Part shown: in pieces, positions 50,780 to 61,283 of the stretch | Position numbering within the stretch: position 1 is the first letter of the stretch | How the letters are laid out: the number at the start of each line of letters is the position of its first letter | Assembly: GCA_008973525.1 (NCBI GenBank) | Contig: WACJ01000331.1 | Location: 62,001 to 126,000 of the forward strand | Reading direction: 5' to 3' | DNA length: 64,000 nucleotides | Origin: Stenopsyche tienmushanensis | Taxonomy: Eukaryota > Arthropoda > Insecta > Trichoptera > Stenopsychidae | The notes under the pieces: generated by a model | Told to the model about the DNA's origin: nothing | The model's database searches: none | The model's input: the letters and a program-made list of their open reading frames with translations, nothing else | Made by a program: the position numbers and the translations under genes

Positions 50780-53700
50780 TTCGCTGCCAGCACTGGTTGG
50801 ATCAATGTGGTTATTTATTTGTCTGTTTATTCCTTAATTTATACCAGGTGCCAACGAACTTTCCAATAGAGTCTACATTTATGCAAAAAGGAAGGAGTTG
50901 ACTACGGAATTATTCACCGTAGAAACCACCTTCTGCACATTTGGTGCCGAAACTCAAACAAAATCTAGAGAAAGCGCCGAATGCGCGGGGACCAGCCACT
51001 AAGTCTGAGTGTCCAACAGGTCCTGAAGCGGAACCTCTGACACATCGCAGGAGGATTTCTCGATCGGCCTCCATGCCCGGACATGACCACAAAACGTGAT
51101 CCGCTGTCATGTCCGTATAACCGCATGGACACTCCGAAAGACATTCAAAACCAAAGCGAAGGAGAGATGACTTGAATCGTCCGTGTCCTGTGAGGAACTG
51201 GGAGGTCCAATAACATGGGACAACCCAGCGACACGACAAACGATATTTAACGGAACTGAAAAACTTTCTTAAATGCTCACCAAGCTTAGAATTCGTCCAT
51301 CTCTCTTGCCAAACATTGTAACAAACTTCAAGTATCCTCCTTTTTAAGATAATAACGTCCGATTCTAAATGGGGTTGAAGACCATCCAGAAGGGATGTTT
51401 CAATAGAGTTTGCGCCGACAAAAATGGGAACCTTATTGCAAAATCTGTAGGCAGCCGCACTCAACTGCAGCTGCAGGTCCAGCGGCAGAAGGCCAGCAAG
51501 AACCGGCAGCGCCACAGTCGAAACGGTCCTGTGCACCTTAGTTATTATGATCAACGCAGCTCTCTGTCCAGCACAGAGCATGCGCTGATATGTCAAGTTC
51601 ATGCCGCGGCATCCGTACTGGTTGGAGTTGTCTAGTTTGTGTACCCAGGCGCCTGCACTATGACAAATAATGTTAAGAAAGATACATTTATATAAAACAT
51701 TGACGATCCTCTCGTCGATCTCCCTGCCTGGTTCAGAATTAGACATCACCTTGGCGAACGCTAGATTGGCATATGCGACTGTGTTCTTGATATGCTGGGC
51801 GAACCTGCATCTTTCGCTTAGGGTAACCCCGAGATAGGACACGGAAGATCGGAAACGAATCGAAGCGTTATCGAAGTGAATCGTGGGTGGCCTTTGGCAA
51901 TGGCTCTTTAGCTGTATCGCGCACGTCTTCGCCGGAGCGACAGCGAGCTTATTGAGCTTGCACCACTCCGACAAGGACGAGATGGCGGAGTTTGCTCGAT
52001 TCTCGATGTCCCGTCTCGAGTCGCCTTGCACAATCAGCGTAAGGTCATCGGTATGCGCCGTCAAAGAACATCCTGTGGGCAATTTTAAATGGAAAATATC
52101 ATCCAAAAAGACGTTCCAAAGGATCGGTCCGAGGACTGAACCCTGAGGGCATCCCCTGGAGAGACGATGATTCAGTACGATGCCAGCCTCGACCTCGATT
52201 TTCGCCAAACCATCAGACAGATAGCTCCTAATGAGGGCGATCAAGTTGGCCGGTACGCCTTTCAGCCCCAGCTTCAACAAGATAGCCGCCCACCAGACGT
52301 TGTCGAAGGCACCTGTGAAGTCAAAAAATATTACACATGCATACTTAGAACTAGACGAGTCGACACAGTTTAGCAAATAATCAACTGCCTCAGTGGTCGA
52401 CCTGTCGGGGCGAAAGCCAAATTGTGTGGGCGATATTGACGATTTGGGTTTCAAGACCTCCTGCAGTCGAGTTCCGATCAATTTTTCGAGTACATTGCCG
52501 AAAATTGGGAAAAGAACAACAATACGAAATGATTTGTGATCACTGAGTAGCCTGCTGGCCTCGGGTTTAGAGAGAATGACAGCGTGTCCGATTTTCCAGC
52601 AGGCTGGGAAAACGCTACGACGAAAGCACTCGCGATAGAGATCGCCGAATAGACCGTTAGATCCGTTATAGATTTCGCGAGCCATTCGGTCGTCCGTACG
52701 TTCCTCGCCAGAGGCCTCCTTCGTACCGAGAGAGGAGAAAACTTTCAAGATTTCTTCATCGTCGGGAAGAGGGGCGTCCGGGACCGCAGAGTTCAGCTCG
52801 GCCATGGAACGAATGAACTCGTGGGCTAGCGCGTCTGCTTCGGGATTGTCCTGCGGAAGTAGCGTATCTAGTAAAATTTTAGCAGACTCGACACAGTCGG
52901 TGGCAAAAAGCCCAGTGAACGGATCTCCAATATTAGGGGGGACAGTTGACGGCGATCGGGTTAGAGAGCAGTACATGGGACCGCTGGGGCCCAATTCGGA
53001 ATTTTTGGCGACAAAACATCGCAAAGATTTGAGTTTAGCGCGATCAACGGTTTTTTTATATATTGCAGATATTTTTTTAAAGTTAACAAACAGTCGGGCA
53101 GTCACTTCGGACGGAGCCGGACCAACAGCGGGAGGCACGCGGCACGCCCGTCGCGGGTTGACTCTCGCCCAAGAAACGGAGCTATTCCTCCAGAGCGGCT
53201 CTGAAGGACGAGAATGAGACACGAAAACGCGTCCCAGAGACCTCAAGGCGCAATCGATCACGGCATCGACCTCTACCGTCTCGCGAGGCGAGTCCGGAGA
53301 CGGATCCGTCGACGCAAATTCGTCCCTGCAGTCGGCCGCAAAAACGGACAGGTCACTTCTCGTCTCGTCTCGAAGCTCAAGGGGACAACTTAGAGAAACG
53401 TCGAAAAAGAAGACGTTGTGGTCGGATGCGAAAATTGCTTCGTGCACCCGCCAGTTCCTCACGAGAGGAGCGAGGGATCGGGAGGCCAGGGTGACGTCGA
53501 TGTGACTCGAGCCAACCGGCCCGTCAAAGGAGGGAGGACTGGAGGGATCGTTCAGGACCGAGAGCGAATTGGCATGAATGAACTCCTCGACCTCGCGCAC
53601 ATCGCGACCGGATCGCTGCGAGGCCTCCCGGGGCCCCCAGAGAGGCGATCGGACGTTGGTGTCCGCCCCGATGAGGATCAGAGCGCTCGTCGAGGCCGAC

Positions 53701-54560
53701 CTCGCGGCGTTGACTATTCGATCCATCTGCGTCAAATGGACGTTCGGATCGTCTGAAAATTTTAAGTAAGAAGAGACGAAGAACAATGGCCTGTCACCGA
53801 AGTTGACCTGGACACAGACATGACAGTCGTTAGTAATTTTAGTAATAAAAACAGCACTAATCTTACAGTTGAATATTACGACCGCTGCCTTAGCGAGCGG
53901 ACCCGCGAGAGCCACTCTCGTCGACGCGTCCAGTCCGGGGATGAGACCCCCCCACATATACGGTTCCTGGACCAAGACGATGTCAAGTTTGAACTCTTCG
54001 GCCACTTTCCTCAGTTCGGAGGTGGCGCGCATGGAGTTGGCCAGATTGATCTGGGCGCATCTGATCGGGTCGAGAGAGGCTTCCGCAGTTGCCGGAGATG
54101 AGGCTTCCGCTCGTACCGATGATGTAAACTGTGTCCGAGCGAGGGAGGCAGACGCGGACGGAGCGGGACGGGGACTGGGGATCGGGGACTTGTCCTTTTT
54201 GGAATAGTGGCCCACCATTCTTACAATTTCCGATACACGGTATGAAAATATATACAAGTATAATAGAAATTAAAAAGTAATAAAAATACGAATCAAGGGC
54301 CGCGGGTTTGTACGGCTCAGACTTGATATGCCTCGACCGTAATCGACTTCGTTCGAAGTTAACAAGAAAATAAATTGAAATTAAAACCTATGGAAAAAAT
54401 GGAAAATGTATAACTAAAAAAATGGACTGGAATTACCGCGTAGAAATCCGGTGGAAATTCCGACCGACGGCGAAAAGCGTCCCGGAGTTACCCCGCGATC
54501 CGAAGTTGTAACAGTTCGAACGTAATCGGCACGGAGCGGATTATTGAGGAAATTCAAGTT
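50780..54560 (-). mobile_element. R1-clade non-LTR retrotransposon (LINE)
   Basis: The element is oriented right to left. A GC-richer 5' region (about 54560-54258) precedes one long ORF (54257-50910). A 3' flank containing AATAAATAA near 50813 follows. No separate gag-like ORF1 was found upstream, so the 5' part is truncated or lost. No target-site duplication and no telomeric TTAGG or rDNA flank was visible, so it is not obviously site-specific. The GC-rich, intact coding region contrasts with decayed neighbours and suggests a recent insertion. Exact ends are uncertain. Confidence 0.8.
50910..54257 (-). CDS. R1-clade LINE ORF2: endonuclease, reverse transcriptase, zinc finger
   Basis: 1115 codons without a stop. 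The N-terminal 60 residues are Ser/Pro/Ala-rich. An APE-type endonuclease follows (CAQINLANSMRATSELRK, LVQEPYMWGG, GADTNVRSPLWG, SHIDVTL, ASDHNVFFF). Reverse transcriptase lies at about residues 560-830 (GFRPDRSTTEAV, FFDFTGAFDNVWW, LSRGCPQGSVLGPILWNVF, the AHTDDL active site, YLGVTL). The C-terminus has a CCHC zinc knuckle (CPCGYTDMTADHVLWSC). The architecture is that of R1-clade ORF2, which encodes target-primed reverse transcription. The catalytic box normally reads YADD; here Tyr-Ala is replaced by His-Thr while both aspartates remain. The first methionine may instead be internal, at MVGHYSKKDK. Confidence 0.92.
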   Translation of the reverse strand: MYIFSYRVSEIVRMVGHYSKKDKSPIPSPRPAPSASASLARTQFTSSVRAEASSPATAEASLDPIRCAQINLANSMRATSELRKVAEEFKLDIVLVQEPYMWGGLIPGLDASTRVALAGPLAKAAVVIFNCKISAVFITKITNDCHVCVQVNFGDRPLFFVSSYLKFSDDPNVHLTQMDRIVNAARSASTSALILIGADTNVRSPLWGPREASQRSGRDVREVEEFIHANSLSVLNDPSSPPSFDGPVGSSHIDVTLASRSLAPLVRNWRVHEAIFASDHNVFFFDVSLSCPLELRDETRSDLSVFAADCRDEFASTDPSPDSPRETVEVDAVIDCALRSLGRVFVSHSRPSEPLWRNSSVSWARVNPRRACRVPPAVGPAPSEVTARLFVNFKKISAIYKKTVDRAKLKSLRCFVAKNSELGPSGPMYCSLTRSPSTVPPNIGDPFTGLFATDCVESAKILLDTLLPQDNPEADALAHEFIRSMAELNSAVPDAPLPDDEEILKVFSSLGTKEASGEERTDDRMAREIYNGSNGLFGDLYRECFRRSVFPACWKIGHAVILSKPEASRLLSDHKSFRIVVLFPIFGNVLEKLIGTRLQEVLKPKSSISPTQFGFRPDRSTTEAVDYLLNCVDSSSSKYACVIFFDFTGAFDNVWWAAILLKLGLKGVPANLIALIRSYLSDGLAKIEVEAGIVLNHRLSRGCPQGSVLGPILWNVFLDDIFHLKLPTGCSLTAHTDDLTLIVQGDSRRDIENRANSAISSLSEWCKLNKLAVAPAKTCAIQLKSHCQRPPTIHFDNASIRFRSSVSYLGVTLSERCRFAQHIKNTVAYANLAFAKVMSNSEPGREIDERIVNVLYKCIFLNIICHSAGAWVHKLDNSNQYGCRGMNLTYQRMLCAGQRAALIIITKVHRTVSTVALPVLAGLLPLDLQLQLSAAAYRFCNKVPIFVGANSIETSLLDGLQPHLESDVIILKRRILEVCYNVWQERWTNSKLGEHLRKFFSSVKYRLSCRWVVPCYWTSQFLTGHGRFKSSLLRFGFECLSECPCGYTDMTADHVLWSCPGMEADREILLRCVRGSASGPVGHSDLVAGPRAFGAFSRFCLSFGTKCAEGGFYGE

Positions 54561-54859
54561 TAAATTTAGTTGTAAATTATTAGATTAATTAAAAGTAGAA
54601 AAACAAGCAGAAAGAAAAAGAAAAAAATCGTAAAATAGCAGCTGAAAGATAAGGAGACAGAAGAAACAATAATAGTAGAAAATAGAGCAATACGATCGTG
54701 AAATGGACCGTGGGCTCGCACTCGATGAGCACTGGCCAATTGAACGGATTATTGTCAACAACACAATTATGAAATAACTCAATTAAATACTACGTAGGAA
54801 AAAGAACGTCCGTCTCCGAGAAGAGCTAGGAAGCGAATGAAGGAATCTCGCCAATTCAT

Positions 54860-55057
54860 TCATGGACCTCACTAAAGGGCGCATTCAAAAAGTATAGCCT
54901 TTTTTATTGCGCAACCGAGCATATTATGCCGCGGTGACCACTCGTTAACTCGGCACTACTCGTGACTCGAGACCTGCTAACTCTGTCGCACTGTCATAAA
55001 TGACACTTTCAAACGAATCTCAAAATGTGTCCAATTAATATTCAATACTTCACAAGC
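54860..55057. repeat. Interspersed repeat shared with 58885-58960
   Basis: ATAAATGACACTTTCAAACG near 54996, with following words AATATTCAATA.TT.ACAA, recurs in inverted orientation at about 58885-58960. The function and class of this repeat are unknown. Confidence 0.5.
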
Positions 55058-55065
55058 CGCATACG

Positions 55066-56001
55066 TAGGGAATCCAATCCCGAGTCAAAATTTCGATCCC
55101 GGGATTTCATTAGACAATCCCGGGACTGGTCCCGGGATTGGGATTTTCAATATTTTAAGAAATTATCTTGATGAATTTGATCAAAAATTACAAATAAGTC
55201 CATTTGTTCAATATAAAAAATCACTTGAAGGCCAAAGAATTTTATTTATTTAAGAAAAGATAAAAATACAATTCAAAAATAGATAAATAAAACACTAAAA
55301 AATTCAAATATTATTTTGAAAATATGCCCGAAGTAACATTAACATTAAACATTAGTGTTTCGTCATTTAGTCTGGATCTGATTTAGGAAATCAGACAACT
55401 TGCTGCTGAAAATGCACGCTCAGCCTCCACACTCGTTGGAGGTATCGTCATCACATATTTAAATGCTAGTTCGAGTTGATGATCGTGTGAGCCTTCATTT
55501 TCGTATAACACCATCAATGTGATTGATAAAATTCTTTTCTGCTGAGACACGGACTAAAAATCGCAAAATTCCCGATTTCTCGACAAATTATTTATTTCCG
55601 TCGCTACAGATGAATACTTATATACTATAATACTTTGATGTGATTTGTAATTATATTACGGAGGAATACAAAAATTCTGAGACCGGTAGAGAAAGGATAC
55701 TATAACAATTTGAAAAACATACATGTACGCTATATATGTATACATAGATTAGACAGTCATTGTTCCTATGCGTCGCCTAAGTTAGCCAATTAGTAATTAC
55801 GCCACTGTTTCCAAGCGTCCAGATTTCGTCGGGAATGTCTCGATTTAGTAGCCTTCATCGTGTTGGTGAGGTGTACGATTTCTGTTTGATAAAAATTTCA
55901 ATCCCGGGATTTTCGGGATTACATTTTCTAATCCCGGGATTCTTAATTACCTAAAACTGTCCGAGATCCCGGGATCCGGGATCCCGAAATTGGATTCCTT
56001 A
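55066..56001 (-). mobile_element. hAT transposon remnant with CCCGGGAT subterminal repeats
   Basis: The ends TAGGGAATCCAATCCCG (left) and TAAGGAATCCAATTTCGGG (right, read inward) lie between CGCATACG and CGCATAAG, an imperfect 8-bp duplication typical of hAT. Several CCCGGGATT/AATCCCGGG repeats lie in both subterminal regions. On the minus strand near 55510-55370 the coding remnant LELAFKYVMTIPPTSVEAER, then AFSAASCLIS and RSRLNDETL, is the C-terminal hAT dimerisation domain. The remainder of the transposase is absent or unrecognisable. Confidence 0.8.
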
Positions 56002-56008
56002 CGCATAA

Positions 56009-56185
56009 GGCCCGATCCACACTATGGTGCCGTTAACTCGGTAGTCTCGGTCCGGTCAAATATTCTCATACAAGAAACGGAATTGGAACCATCCGATAGT
56101 ATAAATACTCTGATTATTTCTTGTGTAAGAATATTCGATCGGACCGAGATCGAACCGTCAACGGCACCATAGTGTGGATCGGGCC
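56009..56185. mobile_element. PIF/Harbinger-like MITE (copy 2)
   Basis: A 177-bp element flanked by TAA on both sides, with inverted arms starting GGCCCGATCCACACTATGGT. It is the same family as 5921-6120. It landed in the right flanking duplication of the hAT at 55066-56001 and so is younger than that hAT. Confidence 0.82.
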
Positions 56186-56572
56186 TAAATGTGAAACTGC
56201 GTGTTTCAAGAGACAAAAATGTCCCTTAAAATATACGGAAAACACTTGTATGCTCAAATCATCATGGTGCCCAAACGACATCACTACTATATATTTACGA
56301 TTAGTTGCCGACGATCAGGTTTATTATGCAAAAAAATATTTCAAATAAAAATTCGAATAACCCAAAAATTAACATCAATAATTAGAGAAATTGAACCGAA
56401 AACTTGAATTTTTAGAATATGATAACTCTTTAACAAGCTTACGTATTACGACCGAATTTGAAATATAATTTTTATACTCTGTTTTATATAATAATATTAT
56501 ATAATGGTGAAATTAGTTAAAATAAAACTGTGGCTCGCGTACCAATAAATACATACAGGCATATACTTAGAT

Positions 56573-57309
56573 CAGTGGTTCCTAACCTGGGGGGAATTAC
56601 CCCCCGAGGGGTAAAACGGCTTTTCGGCGGGGGTAATGACAATATTCATTTTTAGTATGTAGATATAATAATAAAATGACATGAGCGTCATACGGCTTGC
56701 ACTCTCTTCGAAGAAGTCTCTCACTGTGTTCTGATGCCTTTCTAGTAATCCTTCTCGCAAGGAGAGGGATGAAGAGACGAGAGACAGAGACGATACAGTT
56801 TCAATTTACTCGAGCACTAATTTTGCAGGTTTCGCATTTGTGACAGTATTTTAAGTGAAATGAGTTCTGCTTCTGGAAAAAAGCGCTTGTATAAAGAAGC
56901 ATTTCCACAATGGGGTTTCACGAATATTGTTGACAGGAATATGGAAAAGCCTCAGTGTGTTATATGTAATAAAGTTCTTGGTAGAAAGTAGAATTTCTCA
57001 GACTACTCCAGAATAGCATTTTCAAAGAAGTGGAATTTCAAAACTATGACTTCTGTACATTTTGGTGAAAAGTAAGTGCTAAATATCCTATTATAGCTGA
57101 TAGGTCTAAGAATGTGCGTCGGGTGAAACTAAACCTAACTAAGTAAAGTAAAAAGTAATTTCCCATAGTTTTGTGCAATTTTACGATAAAAAAGGCTATT
57201 TGTATGTATTATATATGTTGTTTTTTTCAAGAAAATTTTAAAGGGGGGTAAAATCAGTTTCCCTGATAGGTTATAGGGGTAACGAGACTAAAAAGGTTAG
57301 GAAACGCTG
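56573..57309 (+). mobile_element. Non-autonomous hAT element (ZBED type) with perfect 8-bp duplication
   Basis: The ends CAGTGGTTCCTAACCT and CAGCGTTTCCTAACCT (right, read inward) are flanked by a perfect direct repeat ACTTAGAT (56565-56572, 57310-57317). At 737 bp it keeps only the start of its gene (56860-56991). The intact target duplication points to a comparatively young insertion. Confidence 0.9.
56860..56991 (+). pseudogene. hAT transposase N-terminus (BED zinc finger start)
   Basis: The frame opens MSSASGKKRLYKEAFPQWGF and continues through KPQCVICNKVLG before a stop at 56991. The aromatic residues and CxxC (CVIC) match the first half of a BED-type zinc finger as in ZBED/FAM200-like hAT proteins. 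The second half with the histidines is lost. Confidence 0.7.
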
Positions 57310-57439
57310 ACTTAGATGAACCGTGTGTACATAGTATGTCGATATATTTTGCTTTAATAACATTTTAGTTAAATATAATATTGGTGATATTTTTATAAAA
57401 CATGATAAGAACAGCCAATTAACATGAGAAAGAACAACG

Positions 57440-57630
57440 TTGCAATCTGAATTTGAAGAAAAATCTCTTCATAATTTGTGAATGGGATTAAAAACCGAAT
57501 ATCCAGAATTAGCAATAACCGCAACGAATGCAATGTGAAATAGCATTTTCTGTAATAATAACAATGAAAACCAAATACAGAAGTAAATTAGAGCTCAAAC
57601 CAAATCTAATTCAAGATTTAAATTTGTAAT
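57440..57630 (+). pseudogene. hAT transposase C-terminal remnant
   Basis: Read with frameshifts, the sequence gives GLKTEYPELAITATNA, then CEIAFSVITTMKTKYRSKLE and LKPNLIQDL, the hAT dimerisation domain of ZBED-type transposases. It lies 131 bp outside the hAT element at 56573-57309 and therefore belongs to another copy. Inverted similarity between 56490-56560 and 58190-58275 brackets the two. Confidence 0.7.
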
Positions 57631-59167
57631 TTAATTTTAATACACGTATATTGTTTAAAATAAATAAATAACTTGATATTTGACTTCACACGTACACTCA
57701 CTGGTACAAACGATTATTTTCGTCTTGCGAGTACGCGATCAATAAAGTTTGGGGATTTTAGATTAATCCTCACAATGAGGATACATTTGAAATGAAGGTG
57801 TGAAACAGTTCGTGTTGAAACAAGTGTGCCATTTTCAGTGAGGCATGGTGACCGTACTTCTTTGTTTGGTGTTGTTGATTTGGAGCGATTAGACATCCTT
57901 CACATAAGCAGGAATGTCTGTCCCACCGTGCAAAATATCACATCATTTTTCTAATTGCTTCGCCTTCTATTTTAGGATTAAATTAGTATCATTGGAGTGG
58001 CTCAGGTTATCGCACTTCTATAAGGAAAAAATGAACCGCAGCGGAAGACGAAGATTGAATTTGTTGATTTTGAAAGTGTGTGATGCTATGTTGTACTGCA
58101 AAGTCTGACGACAAAGTTTAATTTTTCATAACAAAAAAACCTTATTGTTAAGTCGTATTTTTATATTTAATAAATACTATGTACATTTGGTTCATCTAAA
58201 CACATTTCTACATTTATTTATTGGTGCGCGACCCACAGTTTGATTTTAACTAATTTTACCATTATATAATTTTAAAACAGATTATACGATATTACATTTC
58301 AAATTTGAATCTTAATACTTTCCCTTGCAATGCTACGTACATATTTAGTATGTCATATAACATTCTAAAACCCCGTATTTATTATATTTCATATCGATAT
58401 TCGATAATATATACACCCATCCCTCGCTTATATATATAATTATAGAATAATAGATAGAATATATGTATATATAATTGAGTTTTTCAGATTTACGCAAGTC
58501 ATATTTAAGATATATATAGTATATCGAGATTCGATGTATGTAGTAATGTTGTAATAATCCCATTATTACAACTTTACTTCAACTCGACTCAGTGTAATAA
58601 ATACAGCATAGTAAAGGAAAGGTTAAGGGTTATCATATTCTGAAAATTCAAGTTTTTATTCAATATCTCTAATTGTTAGCGTTATTTTTTAAATTGATCG
58701 AATTTATAAAAGAATTTTTTTTGCGTAATAAACCTGACAGAAAACCTGAGAAAACTGAATTCCGTCAACTAATCGTAAATAAATCACTATGATGTCGTTT
58801 GTGCATCTCGATATTTGGAGCAAACAAGTGTTTTCTATGTACCGTGTATTTTAAAGGCCGTTCATGTCCCTTGAAATTCACTTTTATAGGGTTTGTAAAA
58901 TATTGAATATTATTTGGGCGCATTTTCAGATTCGTTTGAAAGTGTCATTTATCGAGAAAGCTCTTGCGTCATGAGTAGAGATACGTGATTATCGCGTTTT
59001 GCGATAAATGCGACATAGAAGCAATAAATGCGAATAGATACGAAATTTTATTTTGCTAAATATTTTTTCCAAATATCGTTTATCTTCAAAAATGACTAAG
59101 ACAATCATCCCAGACTCTATGCTCAACTCTTATCTATGGTCTGTGATGCCACACAATTAGGTTGGTA

Positions 59168-59372
59168 CAATCAACCCTCCTATAGCGTCCACTTCGTTTA
59201 CGACGTCTTTTATGCAAGCAACGGAATACAAGCAATGCACTTCCCCGTTTTTTAGTCGCTTGCACTTGTTAACAAACTAAACACGAAAAAAAAAATTATG
59301 GGTGCCTAATTTTCTATAGCGTTATGTTTCTACAGCTTGGTCCTAATCTTGACGCTATATAAGGGGTGACTG
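59168..59372. mobile_element. pogo-like MITE inside the old hAT
   Basis: A 205-bp insertion, defined by comparison with the younger hAT copy, which lacks it. TA flanks both sides (59166-59167, 59373-59374). The ends are CAATCAACCCTCCTATAGCG and CAGTCACCCCTTATATAGCG (right, read inward). The empty site in the sister copy makes the boundaries certain. Confidence 0.88.
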
Positions 59373-59716
59373 TACTTGTTTTTTGTTATTCGCAGGGTTG
59401 TGAGGTTAACGCACGCGTCGTAATCATTCATAACATTGTTTTATATACCACTTGGTGAGTTTTTTCACAATTTAAATAATGTAACGTTTTAAAAATTATC
59501 CAACGTTTGTTAAATAATAAAATATGTGTTTTTAGTCTCAAGAATATGGGTCGAGTAAATGTCGATATTAACCCTTTGCGGTCGTTTGTCTACTCTAAGC
59601 CACCAAAGCTTTTTTACCGTTCCGGTCGTATGTCTGCACTCAGCCACCACACAAGGAACCATACAAATCTTAACTCTACTCATTCATGTATCAGTTTATA
59701 ACTTCTCTGAATGCTC

Positions 59717-60326
59717 TTAACCTTTTCAGTAGTGAGCAAATTTAAAATCGATGAAGTCGTTGATGTCATAATCGCTTTATACCGATTACTTTCTGTTAGC
59801 TTCTATCAGCGTAAGACAATCTTCAATTCGAGGCAGGGTCAATTGTAAATGAACACTACACACATACATACAAGATCACTTCCTTTCTTTACATAAACAA
59901 TGCACAAAAAATCGATTCATTTGCTCCTCCTTAAGAAGGAAATGATAATTGGACAATGACTCATTCAACACGCAGCGAAGGATAGCAAGCAGTTAAAAAA
60001 ACAAACATTGTCGATAGCACACAATATTCGGTAATTTCTTTGCATAAACAAATAACACACTTGAAATCAAAATCATTATTAGTCGATACATTTGGGCTAA
60101 CAATCTATACAATCGTGCGATGCATGCGGGGAAGCTCTCCGTCTCAGTCTTCCGAACTGCGCTAAGCTCTCTCTGTCTCCGAGCTTCAATGTACTGTTAT
60201 GGACAGCAAGCGGGACTGGGCAAATCCTACCGGCTGCGCCAAATTTTGTTATGGTGGTTCGGTTAAACTTCACTTTTATGTAAGAATCGTATGTCGTAAT
60301 CGTAAATCAATAGCTCGAAGGGCTAA
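59717..60326. repeat. TTAA MITE family A, longest copy
   Basis: Starts TTAACCTTTTCAGTAGTGAG. It shares internal words with the copies at 3461, 28105 and 40579 (CCGATTACTTTCTGTTAG, TTAGTCGATACATTTGGG, CTATACAATCGTGCGATG). The right end has decayed to GAAGGGCTAA near 60326. At about 610 bp it is the best template for the family. Confidence 0.68.
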
Positions 60327-61283
60327 CACGAATTAATATTAGCTTTACGAGTGAATAGAGAATAATACTCTATGTATGAAAGATGGACGAAGTGCTTTAT
60401 GTGTGACTGATGGAATAAGAGTGTTTGATGCATCGTCGAGTCTCCGCTTGTTTGTAGATATGGAGGATTCAAAGGTTTACACGAAAAAGTTCAAAATTGA
60501 TAGTACAATCGGTGGCTTGGCGACGCTTTCGAAGTTTGGTCGATATAAAAAGCGAAAGATAAAGTTTCATCGGTCGATACAAGTTATAATCGCTAATGAA
60601 GATTAACCAAACACATTAAAGTAGATTAGATATCTTAAATAGAAACACAGATATTATAGGATGTCGAGTACATAACACCCTATCCCAATCAGTCTGATTT
60701 AATTTTTCAAACAAACAAACATTTCTTGGTCAAATATTGGTCAAAATAGATCTTCTTGCAATGTTTTCTGTAAATAATTCCACGAAAATATCTTGTTCAA
60801 GTAAAGATAAATGTTTTATTTTTATTTTCGCGGACCATTCAGTTTAAGAACCGCTGATCTAATGTATTGACATATCTAGAGATACGTGATTATCGCGTTT
60901 TGCGATAAATGCGAAATAGAAGCGATAAATGCGATAAATGCGAAATTGTTGCGAAATTTTTAAAATATGCGAATAGATGCGAAATTTTATTAAAACTGAT
61001 AAATATTTTTTCCAAATATCGATTATCTTGAAAAATAACTAAGATAATCTTCCCAGACTCTATGCTCAACTCTTGTCCATAGTCTATGATGTTACACACT
61101 TAGGTTGGTACTTGTTTTGTGTCATTTGCGTGGTTGTGAGGTTAAGGCACGTATCGTAATCATTCATAACATTGTTTAAATATACTACTTGGTGAGTTTT
61201 TTTTCACAATTTGAATAATGTCACGTTTTAAAAATTATTCAACGTTTGTTAATCAATAAAATATATGTTTTAGTCTCAAGAAT

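Noticed and set aside
50591..50869. 92-codon open frame on + right of the repeat block
   Set aside because: It lies at the 3' end of the LINE, with no family resemblance; most likely LINE 3' flank or chance.
52804..54207. Several + strand open frames of 90-137 codons
   Set aside because: They are antisense shadows of the GC-rich LINE ORF on the minus strand.
57690..58110. Possible Tc1-like element (ACACTCACTGGTACAAACG end, TLVSTRTVSHL-like frame)
   Set aside because: Only one end and weak protein resemblance; the other terminus could not be found.
60376..60606. 76-codon frame inside the TTAA element
   Set aside because: No family resemblance; sits in non-coding transposon sequence.
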